Assembly: GCF_021018805.1 (NCBI RefSeq)
Contig: NC_086253.1
Coordinates: forward strand, 34,101,583 to 34,165,582
Direction of reading: 5' to 3'
Length of the DNA: 64,000 nt
Source of the DNA: Prinia subflava
Taxonomy: Eukaryota > Chordata > Aves > Passeriformes > Cisticolidae
Both the position numbers and the translations under genes were made by a program. Each line of letters starts with the position of its first letter. The stretch's first letter is position 1. A model generated the notes under the pieces. It made no database searches and was not told the origin of the DNA. It saw only the letters and a program-made list of their open reading frames with translations. Of this stretch, positions 54,901-64,000 are shown piece after piece.

Positions 54901-57900
54901 CCCAACACACAGTTCTTCTGATTGCTGCACAATTTCTAACAAAACCCTAATATTGCACCACTGATTTGTGAGGAAGAGACAATCTTCACAACACTCGTGT
55001 TTTCAACGGCATTCTTAAGCTGGAGCCAGATTCCCTTTTTTACTCTTTTAAGGAGTTAAGAGCTAAAGAACAGCTCTCAGTATTACTGAGGCTTTCAGAC
55101 AAAGCTATCGGTCTTATGGAGTAACAACCTCTCAACATCCCTGTGACACTGAAAATATTCTCCCTGCACTTGCAGGGAAACTGAGACATGGATGTTAAGT
55201 GATTCACACAGCTCTCCTGAGAAATCAGCATTACTGCCAGAATAGTTCCAGTTTTCTTGCTATTCCTACTTAAGAAGTTTATAAGGACAGTGGGATGACA
55301 CAATATGTACTTCATAAACTCTGCAGCACTGGACACCACTCCCTGTAATAACAGCCTTCCATGTGCTGCAATATCAAGTGTCAAGACCCCGTACCTCCTC
55401 TTTCCTCCCTACCAACGTCTTTGCTGGAAAATAGGAGTCCTAGAGGGAAATACCTCTTCCCTTGGTTATAGACAAGACAGCAGCCCTGGGACTTGGCCAG
55501 CTCCTTCACAATAAAACACTTATTAGAAGAAAAAGCATTCAAATCTGATAAAGTACAACTGGGTTGAAATACTTAAAAACTATTCGAGAGGTACAGTTGC
55601 TTTGCTTTAAATTGGATTTTAAATGCTATCTTAATTGATTTAACCTAAATGGTTATGTCTAATTTCCACTTAAAATAAGCAGATATGGGTAGGTTCAGGT
55701 AGGCTTATGTCTAAAAATGTTAAGTTTTAATTATAATGTTCCTGTTCAGTCTAGACCTTGATGACTGTAGAGAAATCCCATTCACCTTAAAAAGCATTCC
55801 AAAGCAAGAGGCAAACGTAAACTGGCCCAGCAACCAGTCTGTCAAAGTTCTTCAGGTGCAACAAACAAACCCCACATTTTTGAGGCATTTGTTGAGTAAG
55901 AAAACGTCATAATAATTATGTGTGTGAATCCATGTACAGAACTCAGCAAAGTCACAAGAAATTGGGCAGAAAGCTGTCTTACTACAGTTACATGACTTTT
56001 TCAAAACATATTTAAATTGTTATTTACCCCAGGGAATCATAGTGAAGCAAAGCAGCCTTTTCAATTGCAGAGGTAAATTATATGCAGCTCTGTAGCCTTT
56101 CACAAAACCTTTTCCTCTTTTATTTTCAAAAAGTAATCTACATTTAATTAATTTTATCATTTAATTGTTATAGAATTTGAACAGCATAGGAAGGAGAGAC
56201 ACTTGTGATACCTACTTGTCACATGGGGGAAAGGGGCTAATTCAGAGGCAGAAAAGCAGACCAAGTATCCACAAAAAAAAAGTCATTTGTTTCATATTTT
56301 GTGTGATAGTCTTTCTGTAACAGATGGATCACTGAGACCTGTCAGCTAGCTATGCAACTAAGAAAAAGAGAGGTGATTTCCATTTGATAAGGATTATGGT
56401 TTTAAACAGTGTAGAACTAATGTGAACTTACAATTTCAAACACAAAAGCAAAGTCTTCCATTATGAGACAAACATTTCAAATCTGAACAATATGTTATTC
56501 AATATCTACGTCTATGAGAGTCTTAACTCTTTCTGGTCAGGCTGCTTCTTTTCTCTTCTCTCTTTAGAAAAGTCTCTGCCATGGTAAAGGCAATCTCCAT
56601 AATATGTACTAGAAGTAAGAATCTGGAGTAGGCTGAATGTTTTGGAAAACTGGTAGCAAAAAATAACTTTTGTTTGCAAGTCACTGGTCTCTGGTCTGCT
56701 AGCCCTTGATTGCTAGCAGTAAAAAGTAATTTCTATAAGAACTGGTTTGATTTCCTCAATAAAACTCTTTCAATGGACTTGAAATTTTACCTAATTGACA
56801 AGTGGTCATATCTCCAAAAGTACAGTAAGCAGAAGTGGGATTTACTTCAGAAGTCCTGGCAAATTGAAAAGCGTGGGTATTATGGCTTAATTATTCCTCC
56901 CCAAGGAGCTCTTTTTTTAAGTACCTGCTTGTGGACAGGTAAGACAGGCTATGTGCACCGCTACGGGCAATGCTTCAGGGAACCTGTGGGCAAGCAAAAC
57001 CAATCACCCAGAACTCTCTGGTCTGGGATTGCCTTCCATGAGAAGCTGCATTTAATTAATGAAAACATAAAGAAGGTTATGTGTGCAGAAAAGAACTGGG
57101 TATTTAAGTGTTCATTCGTAATGAGGCAGATCTGTCTTTTGAATGAACCAATGCTTCAGTTCAGTTTTTCCTGCCAGGCAGTGCAAGGCTCAAAGTTTCC
57201 TTTCTGATCATTCACTACAAGCCATAGGGGTAATTTAAGACAAGTTGCTGTATGTGCTTATTTTGTGCTTAATGCCAAGTATTTGATTAGTCTTATTCAC
57301 ATCCAAATTGGCTCTGCTCTGCCAAATGCTTTAAGGATCCTAACCACACACTCAACCCAGGGACTGAGGTGACACACTGCCTGCAACCACAGGAGAGTCC
57401 TTTCACGCTGATTTGTTGTCAGCCTGCACACCATCCTTTTCTGCTTGGTTTATAACTAATGGATGTAGAACAGGAAACAGAATTAACCCACAGCCACTGC
57501 TGCAGACTTCTCTTGAAGCACTCTGTGCTCCTGTGCTAGATACATGGTGACAAGCATAAGGAGAAGTGACAAGGACACTTTGATCTATTTATGCGCATTG
57601 TGTGTGTATACTATTATAATATAAAATGGGCAAAAGTCAAACAAGTACCTTGATCAAAGTGGGCCAATGTTTGTCTCCTCATCAGTACACAATGCCTGTA
57701 GGGTCTGAAACCTGTCAGGCTACCTGGGAGTGAGAAACTACCACTGCACTTAATGAAGGATAAGCTCTGAGAGATTGCATTGCCATGCTTGTGATTTTAA
57801 GTTTGGGAGAAATAATAAAGAAAACCTTAATTTTTTCATCTATATTATACGTTTTCCTTTAGATTGCAACATGACTTTACTTTTTAGAGTGAAATAAAGA

Positions 57901-60900
57901 CTTCTGTCCTGAAAGAGAAGAAAAACTTATTTGACTGTGGAGAAACTCAAAATGATCCCATGGTTCACATGTGGTGTCTAAGACCAGATGACAAGAGGAG
58001 AGAAGTAGCTGAAACTCCCTGGAGGGCAGTAGGATAGCCCCTAACATGCAACATTGGTGTTTAAATCATAAAGTACATGCTGGTAATTTCCCACACCCTA
58101 ATAGGACACTGTTCTTTACCAGTTAAATATGCACAAGAAGAAAAAGAAACAAGCCATGCAAAATAACTGCAAGCTTTAGGAACTGAAGAAAAAATACTTT
58201 TACCAACGTCTTTCAGCTGTGTTATATACAGGAGCATTATACTTCCAGTTAAACGCTTGTAACTTTGTCTACTTCACATCCACTGAGCATAATATTTTCC
58301 TTCAACATCTTCATACTGATAATACCTGTGCATTCTCAGCTGTTTTATAATTCAGCTCTCCCTAGTGTTTTATAACCTTGCTGCAGAAATAGAAAGCACC
58401 AATTACTAATTTATTTCCAAAAACTTTGTAAAGTATATGAACTGAGCTTTAAACTTACTTGAAAGGCACTTTTTTGTCCCTGATATTTTTAGAATAAACA
58501 AGCTGAAAAGCTATACCCTATATGATATGTGACCCTATGAAGATAGATAACATAACTTTCTATTTTAGGGCATTTATTTTGAAAATCTGATTAAGATAGA
58601 TGTCTCCAGTTTGTAATTCTTCAATGTCATGTTGTCATAGCTCCCATCATCAAGATGCTTTAAAGCTTTTCGATTAATATTGTATGCCAGAACTGAAATT
58701 ACATCCTTTGTCATTTAGTTCTTAATGGTGCAAGTGATATCTATCAAGTAGTGTTTTATGAAGCATGTGTGATTTTTATTACAGGCTGTTTTCACAAATC
58801 TTCTTCAGGTTTCATAAAGACTGTTCATGGTTCACAACAAATATGCCTTGCATTTAAAATCATGCCAATTCTCAATGGAAAATAAACCTTGGATTTTTCA
58901 GCGAGGTATATCAATGGAACAAAACTCTTCCTTAATTTAAATCTGTATATAATCATCTTAATTAGCAAAGCAAAAATATTACCGTAAGCCCCTTCGCTTT
59001 ACATGAGAACTCTAGAGAAAAGCCCTCTGAACAACAAAAAATGTAATAATGTTTCATTTTCATAAGTAAAGGGTTATGTTTGCCAAATCTTGTAAGTGCC
59101 CTAATATTTAAAATAAAGATGGCACACAGGTAGAACAGAAGATACAACATTCCCCCGTAATCCAAGTACAACAATGATCCTAATTTGCAGCATCCATATT
59201 TGTAAGAAAAGATGCATACAGTTAAATTTCTTCAATTTACTGGAAACGAGATAGTTAGGGGCAGCTGAGAAGGAATCTTAAGGCTGGCAACTTCTGGTCA
59301 ACCTGCAGTTTAAGCAAAAATCTGTAAAGTCAATAAAATTTAGGCCTTAGATGACACATGAGCAGAACGCATTTTTTCAAGTGTGTTTTTGTCCAAAGAC
59401 TTTCTCTTGTTATCTAACAGAGTAAGGCAAATGCACTGCAGGAAGAAATCCTGCCCATTGAGAAGAAAGTGGGCATTTCTTCCACAGGTGGTGGTGAAAG
59501 GAAAAATCGCAGGATTTACTTCTGAAAGGTTTATTAAATGCTGTTTCCCCTCTCTGTTGTTCACTGTGGGAACGGAACCAGCTCACTTTTAAAGCATTTT
59601 TTCCATTAGCTGGAATCGATTCTCAAAGCATTCCAACATAAACACCTCCAGCCTGCAACCACTCCATTAACCCCTTCAGTACATATGTAACACACAGTCA
59701 GTATTACGGCAGGCAAAATCTGTTTAATTTAACTACGATAGAGAGATAATGTTTTCTTATTTCTTACTCTTTCTGGTAAGGCTGCTATAAAAGATACCTA
59801 TAATAAGGGCCCAGCTAACAAAAGTTAGTTACAAAAGTATATGGGGTGCAAGAGCTCAGATTTGGAGAACAAATACCACCTGGATATATGAAAACCACTG
59901 ATGGTGTTACCATCCATAACACAGACATTTAATGTAACAAAGTAAACTGGACTTTGGTGGTTTTCAACTGAACTGTGGAAGCTTAATCACCTTATGAAAG
60001 CTGAACCGGAGATAAATATTTCAGCTTCAGTGAAAAAAGCTATAGTGGAACTAGTTCAGGAAACAGTCTTCCTAATAGTAGCCTCTTTATCCCCAGAGGG
60101 ATTTAAGAAGGAAGCCGAAAAAAGAAAAATACAGAAACCCTGCTTAAGTAAATTGAAATTTAACCTGCTGGAGTAACGTGCTTAGGAATTTGCTTTCCGT
60201 GAAAATGAAATAAAAGAGAGAATATAAAACCCATGATGGCAGCCATGCACACAGGATGAACAGGAAGCAATAGTGAACTTCCAATCCTGCTGTTGTATTA
60301 CACAAATGCCATCTCCTTCCACCCCAGCCTAACCCACAGAGTAGTAAGCAGGGATACTAATATACATTATTTATATCCTCTTAGGACCCAAGGTCTGTAA
60401 AACTGAAAAAAATCCTCCACTGGTAAAATGTCATTGACTTATTTCCAAAAATTTACCTGGATATCAAACTGGGAAAAGTTGCTATCACACTGTGAGAAAT
60501 GAGAAAAGCTTGGTCACTTGAGACACAAAAATGATACTCAGCTTATATTATCTAGAGATTCAAAATATAATAATGCAGCCTTCAGTGGTGTGCTACTGGC
60601 CTAGCTTCTCCACAGTGGGGTTCAGATGTTTTGCATGACTGCGGGCTTGAAGGTTTTTCCTCCCACTGGGGTATAGCAGTCTCCTAGAGAAACAGTCTGT
60701 GAGGAGGGGTATCACCAAGACCACGGGCTTAGTCATATTTTTTCTAATCAGACCAGACTTATCTTCATCTTCATAAATTAGATCATCCTTCATTCTAGTT
60801 TAGTCAGAAGTGAGAAAGCTATGCATTATTGTTAGCTTCAGGCAATCTTCTTTGCTGCTAACTCACGGAAATCAGTGGAGAAACACGTTTGCAGTTAACA

Positions 60901-63900
60901 AATTGAAGGCTCGTTAGTCAGAGAATTGAGGTTTCCACTGAAAGAAAACAAAACATGAAACAAAAATGGAGAAGTCCAGCTAAACGACTTTGTACAGGGA
61001 CAAAATTTCAGCTTTCTAAAATGGTGACAGGGGACTGGAGTTAATTTGAAAAACCTTTGAGTACATAGCCAAAACCTGCCTGTAAAACACAGGTAAAATG
61101 ATGCAGAGTATGCCATTCCCACTTCACTCATGCTGCACCTCGTGTCTACACCAAATAGAGACAGACAATTGTGACTGCAAAAATAGTGATTTATAAATAA
61201 ATGTCAAAAAGAAGAATCACGCTTCAGCTGTAAGCTGGGTAAGCTCTACAACGATTCAGTCACAGTGTGTTAATATATGTACTCGTCTCATACCACATGT
61301 TTAACTGGAGTTAAATGTAGCTCCCACTGCAAAGTCTGATGCATGGCTTCTTAATAGATTTCTCAGCATTTTCAAGTGTTAGATAATTTTGGTTCTTATC
61401 CAAAATCATTAATCCAGAGTGAGCTATGTGTGTTTTCCTTTGTCTTCTGATTTTATGTCTTACCACTTCCAAGAAAAACAATTAGCCAAAGCTATTTATT
61501 TTTGAAACATAGCTACTACTGTACAGGTTAAGAAAACCTAAACTCTTCTAACCTGAAAAAATACACTCATAAGTCATGATTATGTAATGATTGCAGATGA
61601 CATAATCAGTGCTGCAAAAATCTGCCTTTCTGCCCAAAAAATAGATTGGCATCTAAAGGTTCTTTTACTGCTAAACCTGACTTTTACTGACATATGGCTG
61701 ACATTCATGAAGAAGGAACAAATCCCTAGTCTTCCTCAACTTCAAGAGCCAGAGGAAAAATTCTGCATTAAATAGGTCAACTGAAGTTTTTTCATGGACT
61801 TGCAATAGTTAACACCATCCCTTGAACATTTTGCAAATTTACAAATCTGAAGGCAGTTCGAAAGGCCCCTAAAATTAGTTCATTATAAGCAATTAAATTC
61901 TTTACCCTTTCTGCATGCGCAACCCTTGTCTGTACACACAAGGCCACACTAAGAAAATCTGTGAAAGATAAGCTGGGAATGGGAATACACAATATAAAAC
62001 TTCTGAGCAAAAACAGGTGAGTTTGTTTCATCAGATTTGAAACAACTCAGATAAGAGGGATTTGTGTTTTGCTTTGGAGGAAATGAAAACGGAACAGGGG
62101 CAGTGACATGAAAAGAAAACCATGGGGGAAAACTGGTAGAATTGCACAGAAAAGAGGTTGAATGAATAATACACAGAGGAGACCTCACAAAAGTGAAGAG
62201 ATGAGAGAAAAGTTCTGAGAAAAATGTGAAAGCATACACAATTTCATTAGAAAAATCAGAATAATCAAAGTTTTATGAAAAACATAGAAGTGAGATGCTT
62301 ACTCTGTGCTGACTTTAAAAAAGGAATTTAATCCTGGCCTCTAGAGTTAAAACAAAAATTCTTACAGACTGCAGCTTGGGCCTTAGAGCAAGAGGGAAAT
62401 AAAGCAGTAGATCACCAGATGAATTCTTGTCTCCAAATCAATTAATTGATCTGTTACCAAGTATAAGAAATAAGCAGATTATGAAAGACAGGAAAAGAAT
62501 AGGGAACCAAGCTTTCAAAATAGCTTTTAAATACTTTTTCTCTTAACTGTGTCAAGGAAGAGAAACGCATAATAGGGGGAGGCCTCCACAAGAGCAAACT
62601 AAAGAACTATTGTTCACTAATGACTTTAAATAAGCTTTTTAGGCTTATATTTGAATTAGAGTTTAGCTCTTCCTCTTTATGAAAAAAACCCCAACAAAAC
62701 CACTCTTGATTTTAGTAAGATATTATTCCATTCTAATGACAATCAAATCGAGTTAGGTATCAATCAAAAGAACAAATCCATTGCAAAAGATTTCTTAAAA
62801 GGTATTCTGGGTTTCCAGTGCAGCTGCTTCCCTTCTCAGTAGGAAGATTAAGTCATTAACCCTCAAATCAAACCTCAACTTTGAATTGCTAGGAGTTGAA
62901 ACAAAAACTACCTTTCAACCTGACTGCCTCACTAACTTATCAACAAAACTTTCCCCTACATGGCTTTTTAAACAAATCTATAAATTCAGAGGTATAAGTG
63001 GACATGGAAAGTGATTTACTTAGACATTTGTATGTGTTCACTATTTATTTTGCAAGTGCTGTGAAAGACAGCAGTAATGCTGAACAGCTTAAACAGACAG
63101 TATTGTAATTAATGATAATAAACAATTCTGTTCAATACTAAACAAAAAGTTAGGGGTAAAAGTTCATAATTTAAAAAAGAATTTATAAAACACAGAAAAA
63201 TGAGAAAAACAGTTTTTCTTACACTTAAATTATATATATATTGACAAATTACTGTAGGCTTTGTCTTTCCTGTATGTATTTTCATTATGTCCTAGTTATA
63301 TTGTTGCTACAAAGCTGTTTGCAGCAGATGAAATTTCACATCAGTTTCCAGCTAAACTTTACAGCTTCTTGACCAAACCAAGCTCCTTAAAACAGCATGG
63401 CTGATTCATGTCACAATAATCTCTTCCTTTCAATAACACTACTGTAATTCTCAGACAGACACTGACAGAACCAATAAAAGGTAGAGAAATCACAGCTCAC
63501 TACTTCCCCCTTCAATTTAAATAGCCAACTAAATAGTACCTACAAAAAGCTCCCAGAAGAGCAGAGCAAAAGTATTTTTTTTGAAAATAAAGTTTCTGAA
63601 ACAATGCCAAATACACACAAATAAGCACAAAAAATATCACCACCAGGGTGCAGTGAAATGTGATGAAATCTCTCATATACCATTAGCAAAGGCAAGCTGA
63701 ATTCATTCCATGATGCTGCTGACTTCCAAGAACTGCAGCAGCAAGAGATGTTGCTGCTTCTTCTGGGATAAGCAAAGGCTAAAAAAATGATTGATTACAA
63801 TTTTATGTTCTTCTGGAATTACAGATTCCATATATTCTTTAGTTCTTAAAAAAAGGACTGATCTGAAACCTCCTAATAGTAACCTAATTTCTACATATGC

Positions 63901-64000
63901 AGAATCTGTGTTGCAAATTACTTAATACAAAGGAAGTGTGTAACTCCTTTTAAACCTAACAGCTGTCATTTCACCAGTAACAAATTTGCCAAAAGCATTT
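51922..64000 (-). other. TENM3: TENM3 intron, right-hand end of window (5' side truncated)
   Basis: These 12.1 kb upstream of the proline-rich exon belong to the intron whose 5' end lies outside the window. I found no coding sequence resembling the earlier teneurin-3 exons on either strand, no CpG-rich promoter-like region and no CR1 element. Open frames occur, the longest at 56710-57207 on the plus strand (165 codons), but none resembles a known protein. Visible structure is limited to TA-rich sequence near 53.74-53.83 kb and an AT-rich stretch with several TAAT-type motifs at 53881-53935. Confidence 0.85.
53737..53832. repeat. TA-rich low-complexity run
   Basis: Imperfect TATATA and ATGTGTATA-like units. 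No other structure. Confidence 0.75.

Noticed and set aside
56710..57207. 165-codon open frame, plus strand
   Set aside because: No ATG at its start, no recognisable domain or homologue, and it lies antisense in an intron. Length is within chance for 64 kb.
63710..63770. Hairpin from AGCAGCAA / TTGCTGCT, considered as a microRNA precursor
   Set aside because: The stem is only 8 bp before a large asymmetric internal loop, so too short for a precursor.
52000..64000. Search for the upstream teneurin-3 cytoplasmic exon
   Set aside because: No stretch on the minus strand resembles it, so it must lie beyond the window.

Overview
The window is a repeat-poor, AT-rich piece of a bird genome lying wholly inside one gene on the minus strand, TENM3 (teneurin-3, formerly ODZ3). 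The bird assignment is an inference. It rests on CR1 LINEs being the only recognisable interspersed repeats, their low density in 64 kb, and the close match of the coding exons to vertebrate teneurin-3. TENM3 encodes a large type II transmembrane cell-adhesion protein of about 2,700 residues that wires neural circuits by homophilic and latrophilin binding. Only the second half of the intracellular domain, the membrane helix and the first ectodomain segment fall here. The N-terminal exons lie beyond the right end, and the EGF, NHL and YD-repeat exons lie beyond the left end.

Reading along the gene, from high to low coordinates: an intron tail (64000-51922); a proline-rich cytoplasmic exon (51921-51684); a 93-nt candidate cassette exon (46796-46704) not needed for the canonical reading frame; an exon with the end of the cytoplasmic domain and the transmembrane helix (32073-31835); a 123-nt juxtamembrane ectodomain exon (9410-9288); a 215-nt ectodomain exon (5508-5294); and an intron that runs off the left end. 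Splice phases join exactly: AG|G gives Arg, G|CA gives Ala, G|GA gives Gly, and the last exon ends on a complete codon. The cassette exon also fits (AG|A ... GG|G), adding 31 residues to the cytoplasmic domain just before the transmembrane exon. An RBFOX-type UGCAUG motif starts 21 nt into the intron downstream of it, as expected for a regulated, possibly neuronal, exon.

The rest is intron. It holds a roughly 2-kb degenerate CR1 (about 12.95-14.90 kb), a short CR1 3' end (29.27-29.66 kb), a CR1 interrupted by a second, oppositely oriented CR1 (34.48-36.15 kb), and an older CR1/L3-like 3' fragment (2.03-2.69 kb). It also holds an approximately 820-bp purine microsatellite (23.05-23.87 kb) with tandem G-quadruplex-capable and triplex-capable blocks. 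No other protein gene, RNA gene, CpG island or retroviral sequence was recognised. Conservation and expression cannot be judged from one sequence, so the cassette exon and regulatory suggestions are inference from reading frame and splice signals.
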